Shown: positions 18,246-28,721, numbered from the stretch's first letter. The stretch: DNA of 64,000 nucleotides from Burkholderiales bacterium (GCA_020697255.1 JAJFBE010000001.1:496001-560000); one strand, 5' to 3'. Notes: generated by a model not told the origin, from the letters alone. A program made the numbers and translations.

Positions 18246-19607
18246 CTAGCCGACGTTAGGGAAATCAATACCCTTTAGTTTACGGTATAACCCATAGGCA
18301 AATCTATCTGTCATGCCGGATAAATAATCAATTACCGCCATCACCCTCTGGGAGGTATCCATGCCACTACGCAACGCCCCCTCTGGCAATAACTGTAATA
18401 ATTTATCATGTCGTTTTGAATTTTGCTCTATTACCGCTGATACAAATTGCTCAAGTAGAAAGCCCAAAATTTCATAACCGGCCAACTCTATTTCTACAAC
18501 CGGTGGATGTAAGTATGCATTTTGCTGCACATATTTGTTTATTTCTTGTAGTGCATCGCTTAACTCAGACTGCTCATAAATCAGCATATCAATTAGACCA
18601 TAGAGTTTACCATCTATGATTAAGCGGGTATAATCACCACTCATAATGTCATCATAATATTCGATAAACCTGTTTACCGCTTCATTAATTAAAATATTAA
18701 TCACATAAGAACGAAGTCGGGCAAATTTATCTTCAATACTTAAAAAAGCCAATGAATCGTATACAAAACTTAAATCACTACGTCTTGAATTAATAATTTG
18801 CACTAATAATCGCTCAGCCTCAAGATAACTTACTAAACCTATTTTATGTGCATCTTCCAAATCTAGCAATCTATAACAAATATCATCTGCAGCCTCCATT
18901 AAAAAAACCAGGGGATGACGTACAAAAATATTTGGATGCCTAACTGATTTAATAATTTTGCATCCCTCAAATGCCTGATACAACAGTGGCAGCTCCGAAT
19001 TAAAAACACTATGTTTGACGCCATAAAAGCTATTTTTATCGTATACCGTCGGATATTTGATTACTGTTGCGACTGTTGCTAAGGTAAGATTTAGGCTGTT
19101 AGAATTGGAAATAATTCGTAATGTTTGTGCATTACCATCAAAATGAGCTAATTGATTAATTACACCCAATGATAGTTTTTTCTTTAAATATGCTTGGTTA
19201 TCTTTAAAATAGCTGGAAATTGCATCTTCACCGGCATGACCAAATGGCGGGTTACCTACATCATGCAACAAACATGAAGCACTAATTATATCTGCTACAT
19301 CTTTGGCAAAATCAGGCATTAAGCCTGTTTCAACATTATTTGTGATAATTCGCTTGGCCACCAGGTTACCTAAAGATTTGCCTACTTCTGCAACTTCAAG
19401 ACTATGAGTCAGGCGGTTATGAATAAAATCATTATGCGGGGCCGGAAAAAGCTGCGTTTTATTTTGCAGACTCCTAAAACATGGTGCAAAAATTATCTTA
19501 TTGCGGTCCCGCTCAAATTCACTACGTTCATTATCATTATTTACCCGTATAGATGATGGTAAAATCTTATCTTGACATAATAAGTGCGCCCAGGACATTC
19601 GCTGCAT
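18246..19607 (-). CDS. dgt: dGTP triphosphohydrolase-like HD protein
   Basis: 453 residues. HD-domain ligands are visible: NRLTHSLEVAEVGKSLGN, CLLHDVGNPPFGHAGEDAI and MEAADDICYRLLDLEDAH. This is the dNTPase/Dgt family, which hydrolyses dGTP (or other dNTPs) to nucleoside and triphosphate. GGGTAAG precedes the ATG. It is the first gene of a unit with pncA, rmuC and recC, so nucleotide-pool control is transcribed with DNA-repair functions. Family-level call is firm; strict dGTP specificity is inferred. Confidence 0.9.
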   Translation of the reverse strand: MQRMSWAHLLCQDKILPSSIRVNNDNERSEFERDRNKIIFAPCFRSLQNKTQLFPAPHNDFIHNRLTHSLEVAEVGKSLGNLVAKRIITNNVETGLMPDFAKDVADIISASCLLHDVGNPPFGHAGEDAISSYFKDNQAYLKKKLSLGVINQLAHFDGNAQTLRIISNSNSLNLTLATVATVIKYPTVYDKNSFYGVKHSVFNSELPLLYQAFEGCKIIKSVRHPNIFVRHPLVFLMEAADDICYRLLDLEDAHKIGLVSYLEAERLLVQIINSRRSDLSFVYDSLAFLSIEDKFARLRSYVINILINEAVNRFIEYYDDIMSGDYTRLIIDGKLYGLIDMLIYEQSELSDALQEINKYVQQNAYLHPPVVEIELAGYEILGFLLEQFVSAVIEQNSKRHDKLLQLLPEGALRSGMDTSQRVMAVIDYLSGMTDRFAYGLYRKLKGIDFPNVG

Positions 19608-19773
19608 AACTTACCCATTCTGAAATTAATTGATTTGGAATTATTTGGCAACGTAATTGTAACCTAATATTTAGGCTTATATAATATTAATTTTAACATG
19701 GTTAAGTAGGGTTGTATTTAGGTTCTTCGGGCCGATGTTATAATTATTTTATCAAAGCTTCAGGGAGAATAAT

Positions 19774-19786
19774 GAAATTCCGTATT
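19774..19786 (+). repeat. Recurring intergenic motif GAAATTCCGTATT, copy 1
   Basis: The same 13 bases occur at 21349-21361 (plus) and 36878-36890 (minus), always upstream of a gene. Origin unknown. Confidence 0.5.
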
Positions 19787-19808
19787 CGGGTAACTTCAAT
19801 ATGTAATA

Positions 19809-19817
19809 TGTTATAAT
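19809..19817 (+). promoter_or_regulatory. Extended -10 promoter for dapB
   Basis: TG-T-TATAAT, a perfect extended -10 element, about 115 bases before the dapB start. The -35 is weak, as allowed for this class. Confidence 0.5.
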
Positions 19818-19932
19818 ATCTCTGAGTGTGACAAGAAAGCCGTTTCATTGAGTCATCCCTTCTTCCAAATAGATAGGAGCATCTATCTTGCCAGATGATT
19901 TATGAATATTATATAATATTAGAAGGATTCAT

Positions 19933-20604
19933 ATGAGCAAAGATATAATAAAAGTAGCCATAATTGGTTCTAATGGAAAAATGGGGCAGCTAGCTAACCA
20001 TGTGATTAGTACAATGCCAAACTGTAATATTGTTGCCCATATAAATCGGCAGGATAACCTGGATGAAGCCTTAAAGACAACAAAACCAGATGTGGCAATA
20101 GAACTCACCTCTCATGAAAGCGTTTTTAATAATGCACAAACCATTATTTCCAACAAAATATTCCCAATCATTGGTTCAAGTGGTCTTAAGGCACCTGAGA
20201 TTGAAAAATTATCACAACTTTGTAACCAAAATAATATTGGTGGTATCATTGCGCCAAATTTTTCATTGGGTATGGCTTTACTTAGTAAAATTAGTAAAGA
20301 CTTAAAACAATATTATGATGAATTTTCTATAATTGAATTTCATCATGCAGCCAAAAAAGATAAACCATCAGGTACAGCAAGGCATACCTCTCAATTACTT
20401 AGTGTAGACGAACAAAATATTTGTTCGGTCAGATCAAATGGTTTTGTTGCTAAACAACAGCTCTACGTATCTTCACCCGGCGAAAGAATTATAATTGATC
20501 ATGAAAACTTCGATAGAAACAGCTTTTCCAAAGGTATTTCATTATGTGTAAACAAAGTTTTGGGATTGGATAAACTAGTTGTAGGATTGGAAAGTATTTT
20601 ATAA
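19933..20604 (+). CDS. dapB: 4-hydroxy-tetrahydrodipicolinate reductase
   Basis: Reduces HTPA with NAD(P)H in lysine/diaminopimelate synthesis. 223 residues with an N-terminal Rossmann GSNGKMGQ (13-20), a TSHESV/IIGSSGL region and the catalytic segment EFHHAAKKDKPSGTA (His-His, Lys, Lys). It is shorter than the ~270 residues of the E. coli enzyme because loops in the mid-region and C-terminus are reduced, but all active-site elements remain. AAGGA precedes ATG. It is followed by a small palindrome and the pirin gene. Confidence 0.92.
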   Translation: MSKDIIKVAIIGSNGKMGQLANHVISTMPNCNIVAHINRQDNLDEALKTTKPDVAIELTSHESVFNNAQTIISNKIFPIIGSSGLKAPEIEKLSQLCNQNNIGGIIAPNFSLGMALLSKISKDLKQYYDEFSIIEFHHAAKKDKPSGTARHTSQLLSVDEQNICSVRSNGFVAKQQLYVSSPGERIIIDHENFDRNSFSKGISLCVNKVLGLDKLVVGLESIL

Positions 20605-20614
20605 CTGAATGGAC

Positions 20615-20630
20615 TCCCATTTACATGGGA
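20615..20630. repeat. Small palindrome between dapB and pirin genes
   Basis: TCCCAT-TTAC-ATGGGA with flanking ATGACATT, resembling the GGGATGACAT fragments at other intergenic sites (8231, 59610, 63190). Possibly a decayed extragenic repeat. Confidence 0.4.
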
Positions 20631-20652
20631 ATGACATTATAGGAGAATTAAA

Positions 20653-21342
20653 ATGATTACAATTCGTAAAGCTAATGACCGCGGGCATGTTACGTCGGAC
20701 TGGCTAAATACTTATCATACATTTTCATTTGGTGAATACTATGATCCGCAACATATGCATTTTAAGAGCCTGCGCGTAATTAATGAAGATTATGTTAAAG
20801 CTAATACCGGATTCCCCTTTCACGATCATAGAGATATGGAAATTCTTACCTATATTATCTCAGGTGAATTGCAACATAAAGACAGCCTGAATAATACCTC
20901 CATCATTCGCCGTGGCGAAATGCAGCTAATGCGTGCCGGGATAGGTATCACGCATAGTGAATTTAATCCATCAAAAGATACTGATGTCCATTTACTACAA
21001 ATATGGGTTATGCCCAATGCTAAAGCGCTAAAGCCATTGTATCAACAAAAAGAGTTTCACCAGGCCAACCATACTGGCAAGCTTATTTTAGTTGCCAGCC
21101 CGGATGGGCAGGATAATAGTTTCACCATTGCCCAGGATGCAAAAATTTATGCAGCAATTATTGATAAAACCCAAATCGATTATGTAATTCCCCAAGATCG
21201 TGGTGTTTGGATACAAGTGATCAGTGGTGATTTAACAATAAATGGAATTGCTATAAAAAATGGGGACGGTGTAGCTATAACAGATGAATCTAATATTACA
21301 ATTGATGGTAATGGTGAGTTTATTTTATTTGATTTAGGCTAG
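20653..21342 (+). CDS. Pirin-family protein
   Basis: 229 residues, cupin double domain. The N-terminal domain has the pirin motif FPFHDHRDMEILTYIISGELQHKDS and ITHSEFNPS, which hold the metal ligands His, His, His and Glu. Bacterial pirins such as YhhW can act as quercetin dioxygenases, but their natural role is often unknown. AGGAG precedes ATG. It lies 48 bases after dapB on the same strand. Confidence 0.9.
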   Translation: MITIRKANDRGHVTSDWLNTYHTFSFGEYYDPQHMHFKSLRVINEDYVKANTGFPFHDHRDMEILTYIISGELQHKDSLNNTSIIRRGEMQLMRAGIGITHSEFNPSKDTDVHLLQIWVMPNAKALKPLYQQKEFHQANHTGKLILVASPDGQDNSFTIAQDAKIYAAIIDKTQIDYVIPQDRGVWIQVISGDLTINGIAIKNGDGVAITDESNITIDGNGEFILFDLG

Positions 21343-21348
21343 CTAACC

Positions 21349-21361
21349 GAAATTCCGTATT
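21349..21361 (+). repeat. Recurring intergenic motif GAAATTCCGTATT, copy 2
   Basis: Exact 13-base match to copies at 19774 and 36878; lies 64 bases upstream of an exported protein gene. Confidence 0.5.
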
Positions 21362-21424
21362 ACTTCCATCTGGTATATGAGATAAAATACTGTCATATAC
21401 ACCAAGATTAACAAGGAATACCAG

Positions 21425-22057
21425 ATGAAAACTGAACAAAAAAAAGTAGATAAATCAAATAAATTGTATTATAGTATAGGATTATTTTTTGCGTTATGTA
21501 TGTGTATAAATATAGCTAGTGCTGAAAAAAAATTACTGCTATGTTATCCCGATGATAAGGGGTTAGAAAAAATTAATGCTTTTATCAAATCATATGGTAT
21601 GCAAGCACTGGCGATAAACCAGCTTGTCTGGGAATACGATACAGATCACCCGCAGGCAAAATTTATTACTTTAGGTAGAGAAGCCACGAAAACAGATAAG
21701 ACAGGTATATTCATTGTTACGCAAATGCCTTACTATAGAAAACATAGAATACCATTTATACATGATACAAAACTTTTAAATATGTCCGACGAATGGACAG
21801 TTTTTAAGCCATTAAATGATACCTTTTGGAAACTTAATATACAAATATCTCAAGATAATTGCAAAGTAGCAAAAAAAGACAAAAATCTCTATATAAATTT
21901 ATCGTGTGATAAATTAAAATCTGAAATAACTCAAAATGGTCTATCTGTCCTCCCTGATGACGAATCATCAGATGAACAAAGAGAAGAAGAGTTTTCAAAA
22001 TGTCAGCCGCTGGATAAGCCCAAATTAGAAACTAAAGAACGTTCCAATAGTATTTGA
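21425..22057 (+). CDS. Exported or membrane-anchored protein of unknown function
   Basis: 210 residues. A hydrophobic segment at about 15-33 follows a long Lys-rich N-terminus (MKTEQKKVDKSNK) and ends ASA before EKK, so cleavage by signal peptidase is plausible. The mature part has four cysteines and a charged C-terminal tail rich in Glu/Asp/Ser/Lys (DDESSDEQREEEF). AAGGA precedes ATG. I recognise no family. The gene stands alone downstream of the pirin. Confidence 0.7.
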   Translation: MKTEQKKVDKSNKLYYSIGLFFALCMCINIASAEKKLLLCYPDDKGLEKINAFIKSYGMQALAINQLVWEYDTDHPQAKFITLGREATKTDKTGIFIVTQMPYYRKHRIPFIHDTKLLNMSDEWTVFKPLNDTFWKLNIQISQDNCKVAKKDKNLYINLSCDKLKSEITQNGLSVLPDDESSDEQREEEFSKCQPLDKPKLETKERSNSI

Positions 22058-22066
22058 ATATTAAAC

Positions 22067-22087
22067 TTGCTTATCTAAGCAAATTTT
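22067..22087. terminator. Possible weak bidirectional terminator
   Basis: TTGCTTA-TC-TAAGCAA followed by AATTTT between two convergent genes. The stem is short, so this is tentative. Confidence 0.3.
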
Positions 22088-22107
22088 GCATAACCTGGTA
22101 TTTAAAC

Positions 22108-23505
22108 TTAAGAACGATTACCGGTTAGGTTTTTATATTTAATATAGCCAAATGGAATTGCTATAATTATAATGTCAGCTGCTATCATTAAACTAACATA
22201 TGCAGCTACATTTTGTACATGGGAAAATTTGGGTGGAAATAAACCCAAGAAAAACCCACAGCTGCAAGCAATAATTCCAAGAGATGCCCAGAATATCATA
22301 GCCATGTTACCCTTTTTGCCGACTCTAAATGGACGCTCCATATTCGGCTCAGTATAACGCAATCTAATTGCGCTTACGAATACCAAAATCCACATCATAA
22401 CCGTAAACTGGCTAGTTAGGGCTATTATCATTGCAAAGGCAGCTTCTACACTTGGCATAAGTAAAAATAACGTTGCAAGTACCGAACAAATAACGGCCTG
22501 AATTAATAAAACCCCAACCGGCATTCCATGCTTGTTAACTTTGGCAAATACCCGTGGAACCATCCCCTGCACGGCTACTTCCTGCATCCCACGCGCCGGA
22601 CTTAAAATCCAGATACTTGCTGCAGCTAACATACCAATACATACAAATATACTAATAATCTGCGACACCCAATCTAAGTTTAATTTATGCATAACTACCG
22701 CAATAGCCTGTATTAAGCCATTTAATGCATTTCTATCCGCAGAAGGTACAATCGATGCCAAAGAAACTGAAGCTAACGTTGTTACAGAAAAAATTACGAC
22801 CACAGTAATTAACATAGCAATTGGAATATTAACCCGTGGATTTTTTATATTCCTGGTATGAAAAGATACTGCCTGAATCCCGGAATAACTCCCCAATACC
22901 TTAACTAATAATGCAAAAGTTGCAAAAGAAGCAACCGGCACCCAGTCACTGCTGGTAGAAAAACTAACTTGTAATGGTGCGCCACTTAATAACCAATAAA
23001 TCGCACAACCAATTAATAAAACTCCCGGTAATATCATACCTAATACCCCACCTACCATACTTAGAATTGCAACCTTACCAATTGGGAGAAAATTAAAAAA
23101 GGTCATTGCCCAGGCAACCAATAGAAGTAAAAAAAACATTGCTGTTGCGTTATGTGCCAAGCCCGGAAACCCAACATAGGCAAATGTAGCAACAAGGGGG
23201 GCAATATTTCCTGGAGCCGCAATAACGTTATTAAACCATTCCATCCAGATTGCAACTAAACCACTATTTTTACCAAATGCAGCACTCACCCATGTATATA
23301 CACCACCATTATTGTTAGTAAGCATCCCGCCTAACTCAGCGGCAACTAGTGCTGATGGAATAAAAAATAATATCGCTGCAAAAGCAAAAAAAGCTACATT
23401 TTGTAAGCCGATTGTTGCCATATATGCAATAGAACTTAAACTCATTACCGCAGTGATACTTATCATTACTAGTGCAAATAATTTTAGTTCTTTATGTTGA
23501 TACAT
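22108..23505 (-). CDS. APC-superfamily amino acid permease (GadC/YjeM-like)
   Basis: 465 residues with about 12 membrane helices. The first helix has the unwound Gly-rich region AVMSLSSIAYMATIGL, and LVAAELGGMLTNNNGGVYTWVSAAFGKNSG matches the helix 2-3 region of APC transporters. GIQAVSFHTRNIKNPRVNIPIAM matches the helix 6 region of the glutamate:GABA antiporter group. It probably exchanges or imports an amino acid across the inner membrane; the substrate is unknown. AAAGGT precedes ATG. No decarboxylase gene is adjacent. Confidence 0.85.
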   Translation of the reverse strand: MYQHKELKLFALVMISITAVMSLSSIAYMATIGLQNVAFFAFAAILFFIPSALVAAELGGMLTNNNGGVYTWVSAAFGKNSGLVAIWMEWFNNVIAAPGNIAPLVATFAYVGFPGLAHNATAMFFLLLLVAWAMTFFNFLPIGKVAILSMVGGVLGMILPGVLLIGCAIYWLLSGAPLQVSFSTSSDWVPVASFATFALLVKVLGSYSGIQAVSFHTRNIKNPRVNIPIAMLITVVVIFSVTTLASVSLASIVPSADRNALNGLIQAIAVVMHKLNLDWVSQIISIFVCIGMLAAASIWILSPARGMQEVAVQGMVPRVFAKVNKHGMPVGVLLIQAVICSVLATLFLLMPSVEAAFAMIIALTSQFTVMMWILVFVSAIRLRYTEPNMERPFRVGKKGNMAMIFWASLGIIACSCGFFLGLFPPKFSHVQNVAAYVSLMIAADIIIIAIPFGYIKYKNLTGNRS

Positions 23506-23556
23506 GGTGGTGACCTTTCAAAATATACTCTTCGCCTTTGAGGATAAAATTCCTGC

Positions 23557-24774
23557 TTATTTTGCGTAATTAGCTTTAACGTAATTTTCAACTATCAGTT
23601 GAAATTCTTGGGTGATTTTATCACCTTTTAAAGTAACGTATTTTTTTCCATCTACATACACCGGTGCTACAGGCGATTCATCACGCCCAGGTAAACTAAT
23701 GCCAATATTGGCTAGTTTTGATTCTCCCGGACCATTAACTACACATCCCATTACCGCAACTTTCATGGTTTCAACACCTGGGTAAAACTCCCGCCATACC
23801 GGCATTTGCTCACTTAAGTATGCCTGGATATCTTCTGCCAGATGCTGAAAATAATCACTCGAGGTACGACCGCATCCGGGACATGCAGTTACAACCGGAG
23901 TAAATGAACGTAAATCCAGAGCCTGTAAAATCTCCTGAGCCACAATAACTTCCTGCGTACGACTTTCACCTGGTTTTGGTGTCAGAGATACACGTATTGT
24001 ATCACCAATGCCCATTTGTAATAAATTTGCTATGCCCGCCGTTGAAGCAACAATACCTTTTACACCCATCCCCGCTTCGGTTAAGCCCAGATGCAAGGGA
24101 AATTTACATTTAGAAGCCAAATCAGTATAAACCGAAATTAATCCCTGTACCTGACTTACTTTGCATGAAATGCAAATCTGATCTTCACGTAAACCCAATT
24201 CCATAGCCCTGTTGGCACTTTGTAATGCGGACTCAACTAACGCTTTTTGCATTACCTGCTCTACTTCAAGAGGCATAGCTAATTTTGCATTGGCATCCAT
24301 CATCTGTGCCAATAAAGCTTGATCTAATGAGCCCCAATTAACCCCAATACGCACTGGCTTATTATGCTTTATTGCCTCTTCTATCATAAAGCTAAATTGT
24401 TCATCTTTCTTACTACCAGTACCAACATTACCCGGATTAATCCGATATTTATCCAGATATTTAGCACAATCCGGACTTTCTGCCAATATTTTATGTCCGT
24501 TAAAATGGAAATCACCAACTATTGGTACATTAACTCCCATATCCCATAAGCGCTGTTTAATTTCTTTAATTTTACGTCCGGCTTCAAGTGTATTAACTGT
24601 TAGGCGTACTATTTCCGAACCAGCCTTATGTAATTGTGCCACCTGCTCTACTGTTTGTTTTACATCTTCAGTATCAGTATTAGTCATTGATTGCACTGCG
24701 ATAGGGTGGTTAGAGCCTATAGTTACATTACCTATTTTTACACTTACAGTTTCGCGGCGTTTAATATTAGTCAT
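23557..24774 (-). CDS. ispG: (E)-4-hydroxy-3-methylbut-2-enyl-diphosphate synthase
   Basis: Penultimate enzyme of the MEP isoprenoid pathway; converts MEcPP to HMBPP using a [4Fe-4S] cluster. 405 residues beginning with [30 protein letters not shown], a TIM-barrel core and C-terminal cluster ligands in [14 protein letters not shown] and [11 protein letters not shown] with the catalytic Glu region. Length fits the bacterial two-domain form. It sits directly after rlmN and ndk; a pilus-assembly gene often placed between them in Neisseria is absent. Confidence 0.96.
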   Translation of the reverse strand: MTNIKRRETVSVKIGNVTIGSNHPIAVQSMTNTDTEDVKQTVEQVAQLHKAGSEIVRLTVNTLEAGRKIKEIKQRLWDMGVNVPIVGDFHFNGHKILAESPDCAKYLDKYRINPGNVGTGSKKDEQFSFMIEEAIKHNKPVRIGVNWGSLDQALLAQMMDANAKLAMPLEVEQVMQKALVESALQSANRAMELGLREDQICISCKVSQVQGLISVYTDLASKCKFPLHLGLTEAGMGVKGIVASTAGIANLLQMGIGDTIRVSLTPKPGESRTQEVIVAQEILQALDLRSFTPVVTACPGCGRTSSDYFQHLAEDIQAYLSEQMPVWREFYPGVETMKVAVMGCVVNGPGESKLANIGISLPGRDESPVAPVYVDGKKYVTLKGDKITQEFQLIVENYVKANYAK

Positions 24775-24850
24775 TTTTTGTATATTTCATAATTTATTAT
24801 TAGAATTAAGATTGCCGCTCCAGTCTCAGCCTGGCTTGCAGTAATAATCG

Positions 24851-25981
24851 TTAATTATTTTGTACCTGATGGATGGCAATTGTTCGCCATTTTTCCTGGC
24901 GTTTAGTTTTATCATTCACCTTACCTACTAACTGTCCACAAGCTGCATCTATATCATCGCCCCGAGTTTTACGAATAGTTGTAATAAACCCGGCATTACG
25001 CAGCACTTTTTGAAACTGTAATATCTGATCCCGGCTGGAACTTTCAAAACCTGAATTGGGGAATGGATTAAAAGGAATTAGGTTAAACTTGCACGGCATA
25101 TTGCCAACAGCTTTAACTAACTCTCTAGCATGCTGCAATTTGTCATTCACACCCTTTAACATCACATACTCAAGCGTAATAAAATCCCTAGGTGAAGCAG
25201 TTAAATAACGTGAACAAGCCGCAAGTAAATCTTTGATCGGATATTTTTTATTAAGCGGGATAATCTCATCACGCACTTCATCATTTGATGCATGTAGGCT
25301 TACTGCCAATGATACCGGGCAGTCATCTTTTAAGCGGTCAATTCCCGGAATCATACCACTGGTAGATAAGGTAAGTTTTCTTTTGGATAAATTGTAGGCA
25401 TTGTCATCCAGCATAATCTTCATGGCAGTTACTACATTATCATAATTGGCAAGCGGTTCACCCATACCCATCATAACTACATTAGTAACTATCTTTTCGC
25501 CTTTGGGAGTATGCCCAAGGCTTTTATTAGCCCACCAGAGTTGACTAACAATTTCCCCGGCAGTTAGATTACGATTAAACCCCTGTCTGCCCGTAGAACA
25601 AAATTGACATTCCAGTGCACAGCCAACTTGTGAGGAAATACACAATGTCCCACGATCATCTTCGGGAATATATACTGTTTCGATCTTGTTGCCACCACCA
25701 ACTTCTAAAATCCATTTAATTACCCCATCACTGGCAATATGTTCGGATATTAATTGCGGAGCCTTGATTTCGGCGATTTCACTTAGGTTGGCTTTTAGGA
25801 CTTTGGACACATCTGTCATTACTTCAAAAGTAGAAGCCCCGTTTAGATGTATCCAGCGAAATACCTGTTTAGCCCGAAATTTGGGCTCACCGATTTGGAT
25901 AAAAAATTCTTCTAAGCCAGCTAAAGTGTAGTCTAACAGATTAACTTTCCCAGGATTAACTTTTTCCGGCTTAGCATTCAT
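24851..25981 (-). CDS. rlmN: 23S rRNA (adenine2503-C2) / tRNA (adenine37-C2) methyltransferase
   Basis: Radical-SAM enzyme, 376 residues. The cluster motif [11 protein letters not shown] places Cys121, Cys125 and Cys128. [10 protein letters not shown] and [10 protein letters not shown] are conserved. Cys348 in [10 protein letters not shown] is the methyl-carrying cysteine. It lies 8 bases after ndk, forming an ndk-rlmN unit that continues to ispG. Confidence 0.96.
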   Translation of the reverse strand: MNAKPEKVNPGKVNLLDYTLAGLEEFFIQIGEPKFRAKQVFRWIHLNGASTFEVMTDVSKVLKANLSEIAEIKAPQLISEHIASDGVIKWILEVGGGNKIETVYIPEDDRGTLCISSQVGCALECQFCSTGRQGFNRNLTAGEIVSQLWWANKSLGHTPKGEKIVTNVVMMGMGEPLANYDNVVTAMKIMLDDNAYNLSKRKLTLSTSGMIPGIDRLKDDCPVSLAVSLHASNDEVRDEIIPLNKKYPIKDLLAACSRYLTASPRDFITLEYVMLKGVNDKLQHARELVKAVGNMPCKFNLIPFNPFPNSGFESSSRDQILQFQKVLRNAGFITTIRKTRGDDIDAACGQLVGKVNDKTKRQEKWRTIAIHQVQNN

Positions 25982-25989
25982 AATAGGTA

Positions 25990-26421
25990 CTATCTAGTGC
26001 GTGGGCAAAGTTCGTTAGTATCAAAGAAATAATTAATCTCGGTTTGGGCATTTGCTTCACTATCAGAACCATGCACAGCATTTTCATCAATGCTGCTAGC
26101 AAAATCAGCCCGGATTGTTCCAGGTGCTGCTTGTTTTGGATCTGTTGCCCCCATGATTTCCCTATGCTTATCTACCGCATTTTCACCCTCTAATACCTGA
26201 ATCATTACCGGACCAGATACCATAAAAGTAACCAAATCCCTAAAAAATGGGCGTTCCTTATGTATTGCATAAAAACCTTCAGCATCAGGTACTGTCAAAT
26301 GCTTCATCTTTGCTGCAATAACCTTTAACCCATTTTCTTCAAATCTGGTATAAATTTTACCAACCAAGTTTTTACTAACTGCATCCGGCTTGATAATTGA
26401 TAAAGTTCTTTGCTGTGCCAT
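25990..26421 (-). CDS. ndk: Nucleoside diphosphate kinase
   Basis: 143 residues. It begins with [12 protein letters not shown] and carries the phospho-histidine in ENAVHGSDS (His117). It transfers gamma-phosphate between nucleotides. It is first in the ndk-rlmN-ispG block. Confidence 0.97.
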   Translation of the reverse strand: MAQQRTLSIIKPDAVSKNLVGKIYTRFEENGLKVIAAKMKHLTVPDAEGFYAIHKERPFFRDLVTFMVSGPVMIQVLEGENAVDKHREIMGATDPKQAAPGTIRADFASSIDENAVHGSDSEANAQTEINYFFDTNELCPRTR

Positions 26422-26518
26422 AAATAGTTTACCTTTTAAAATAATTAATAAGTTGTTATTATACCGTATTTTGGATATATACGAGATAGAGAATCCTACC
26501 TCAGCAATAATTTAACTC

Positions 26519-27160
26519 TTACTTACGCGTATCATGTGGATTATTACCTGCACTGGGTGGGGTATCTGTCACAGTGTGCGGTGTTGTGATACTATAATCA
26601 GCTTTTCCATCTGGCACATCTAGATGTAAGTTAGAAGTCGTAGTGTTAGGATTTGTCCCTGTATTTAAGTTTAAGCCGGCCAGACCGCTTTTTAAGTAGG
26701 TTTTAATTATATAATCTTTATTGTTACCAACTTCCAAATCGTGTATAAAACATGCTACCGGAGATGTCTGGTTATCACCTTCCTTAATATCTAAAAAGAT
26801 GTCTCCTACAAGATTTTTGGCCGCATCATTTGTGGCTGCCTCCGGTAACGCTGTTATGGACCAACCATCTACTTTTAGCATATTGAAATGATAAAAAATT
26901 TCTCCTGCACTATTTTTTTTGGGGACATATGTAATATTCGGTACTAGTGGAGCCTCTCCCAATGTGGTATACAACATACCTTGAGGTATGTCATTACTAT
27001 TTTTTACTACGCATGACCTAAAATATTTTTTAATACCCTTTAAAAGATAAGTACAATCCATACACTCCAAATTAACTGCATGTACAGTTGTGACACTTAA
27101 GAGGACCATTAAACTAAATAAACAGGAATTTACCTGCAGCTTTTCTGTATTAACTTTCAT
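26519..27160 (-). CDS. Exported protein of unknown function
   Basis: 213 residues from the ATG at 27160, chosen because AGGGG lies 8 bases upstream; an ATG at 27184 would add 8 residues before it. Signal peptide ends VHA before VNLECMDC. The mature part begins with a CxxC (LECMDC) and has two further cysteines; the C-terminal ~50 residues are Thr/Asn/Pro-rich and probably disordered. No family recognised. Located between ndk and the EamA gene, same strand. Confidence 0.7.
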   Translation of the reverse strand: MKVNTEKLQVNSCLFSLMVLLSVTTVHAVNLECMDCTYLLKGIKKYFRSCVVKNSNDIPQGMLYTTLGEAPLVPNITYVPKKNSAGEIFYHFNMLKVDGWSITALPEAATNDAAKNLVGDIFLDIKEGDNQTSPVACFIHDLEVGNNKDYIIKTYLKSGLAGLNLNTGTNPNTTTSNLHLDVPDGKADYSITTPHTVTDTPPSAGNNPHDTRK

Positions 27161-27204
27161 ATTTAAACCCCTAAAATATACCATATATTAATATTAGGAG
27201 TGAA

Positions 27205-28134
27205 TTATCGCTTTTTAAATGTAGTTATATTTGTCAATATAACCCCAATGATAATAACAATACCGGATAATATTACATCAGGAGAAATGGTATTACCTAA
27301 AACTGCCACACCAATTAAGACGGTAACAAAAGGGATGCTATTTTGAAATATCGATGCCTGACCCACTCCAAGCTCACAAATAGCATTGCTATACCACTTA
27401 TACCCGACTACTGTTGCAAGAATAGAAATATAAAGCATGGCAACCCAGAACTGAAGTGGTTTATGAATAATATCAATAACCTTGCCTCCAAAAAGCACAA
27501 AGGTTATAAAAAGAAACAGCGTGCCAATCAGGGATGAGAAAGTTGTAATAGTTAGGGCATCCAAGCCCAGGCGTGAAGCTTTTTTGTTTAGCACATTATA
27601 TCCGGCCATTGCAAAAGCTGACAAAATTGCTAAAAACTCTCCCCAATGCTTAGGGTGGATGTCTGTCAAACATACATATGCAGGATCGGTTTTCTGGGAG
27701 GTGTTAATTACACCAATAGTGCCTAATAATGCAATGACTATACCGACATATGCCAGGGGAAAAATTTTCTCTTTTAAGATTATCCGGTTTAAAATAACTG
27801 TAATACATGGACTGAATGCAAAAAATATTGCAACTTTATTGGCCGAGATGAGAGATTCGGCACCAAAAAAGAATAGATTGTAACTAAAAATGCCGATCAA
27901 TCCGATTAGCCACAACATAACCCAATGACTATCCGGTTTAACAAACGCCCCTTTTACCCCATGCTTGGCAAAATATATGCCTAGTAATATTATTGAAGCT
28001 ATTAAAAACCTTAAAAAAGCAATAGTAAAAGCATCAGTAGAATTAACTAAATATTTGGCAACATGATAAACACCCGCCCAAATTAGTATGACCGCAATTA
28101 GTTTTATATATGCTAAAGACTTTTTATTAGTCAT
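27205..28134 (-). CDS. EamA-family (DMT superfamily) transporter
   Basis: 309 residues with ten hydrophobic helices forming two EamA repeats. The first helix has AVILIWAGVYHVAKYLVNSTDAFTIAFLRFLIAS, and the second repeat starts near AILSAFAMAGYNVLNKKASRLG. These inner-membrane carriers commonly export amino acids or metabolites. Its ATG overlaps the folA stop by 8 bases, so translation is coupled to dihydrofolate reductase. Substrate unknown. Confidence 0.87.
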   Translation of the reverse strand: MTNKKSLAYIKLIAVILIWAGVYHVAKYLVNSTDAFTIAFLRFLIASIILLGIYFAKHGVKGAFVKPDSHWVMLWLIGLIGIFSYNLFFFGAESLISANKVAIFFAFSPCITVILNRIILKEKIFPLAYVGIVIALLGTIGVINTSQKTDPAYVCLTDIHPKHWGEFLAILSAFAMAGYNVLNKKASRLGLDALTITTFSSLIGTLFLFITFVLFGGKVIDIIHKPLQFWVAMLYISILATVVGYKWYSNAICELGVGQASIFQNSIPFVTVLIGVAVLGNTISPDVILSGIVIIIGVILTNITTFKKR

Positions 28135-28624
28135 GTATTACATTTCTGCAATAACGCTTAAATTGGCAATGTATTCCATTGCTACTTACTATTTCTTTAG
28201 ACGTTATAAGCTGCCATGAAAGTAAATCAAATTTAGGGAAAAACACTGTAGGATTTTCAACCGGATAATCAACAATTGTTAAATACAACTCATCTGCTAT
28301 TGGTAAAGCCTGTTTAAAAATCTCGCCACCGCCAATAATACACAATTCCGGAACTGTCTGGTTATCCAAAATAGCAATTGCTAAACTGGTATAAACTGTA
28401 ACCTCAGGTATATTAAGTTCCCCGTTACGACTGATAACAATATTTTTACGACCTGGTAATACCCGGCCAATAGATTCAAACGTTTTACGCCCCATGATGA
28501 TCGGCTTGCCATAGGTTATTTGCTTAAAATGCTGTAAATCCTCCGGAATATGCCAGGGAAGCTGATTATCTACCCCAATAACATTTTCTTTATTCATCGC
28601 TACAACTATACTAATTTTAGTCAA
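28127..28624 (-). CDS. folA: Dihydrofolate reductase
   Basis: Reduces dihydrofolate to tetrahydrofolate. From the TTG start at 28624 the protein is 165 residues and begins TKISIVVAMNKENVIGVDNQLPWHIPEDLQHFKQIT, aligning with the usual DHFR N-terminus; the catalytic acid is the Glu in WHIPED. PIIMGRKTFESIG and LCIIGGGEIFKQAL are the NADPH-binding motifs. GAGG lies 8 bases before the TTG. A longer frame from 28639 also begins with TTG and lacks a ribosome site. Confidence 0.94.
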   Translation of the reverse strand: MTKISIVVAMNKENVIGVDNQLPWHIPEDLQHFKQITYGKPIIMGRKTFESIGRVLPGRKNIVISRNGELNIPEVTVYTSLAIAILDNQTVPELCIIGGGEIFKQALPIADELYLTIVDYPVENPTVFFPKFDLLSWQLITSKEIVSSNGIHCQFKRYCRNVIHD

Positions 28625-28721
28625 TTGGTATAACCTCAAAAAATATTTCGGTGGGGTGACTACCCGTTATTATAAAATAACTAGCTAAGTAAAATTAATA
28701 AATATTAGGAGAAATATCATT

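Larger units (their letters stand above)
19608..19932. other. Intergenic region upstream of dapB
   Basis: 325 bases between divergent dgt and dapB. It holds a 13-base motif repeated elsewhere in the window (19774-19786), an extended -10 promoter and a stray GAGTCATCCC fragment of a kind also seen at other intergenic sites. No gene. Confidence 0.6.
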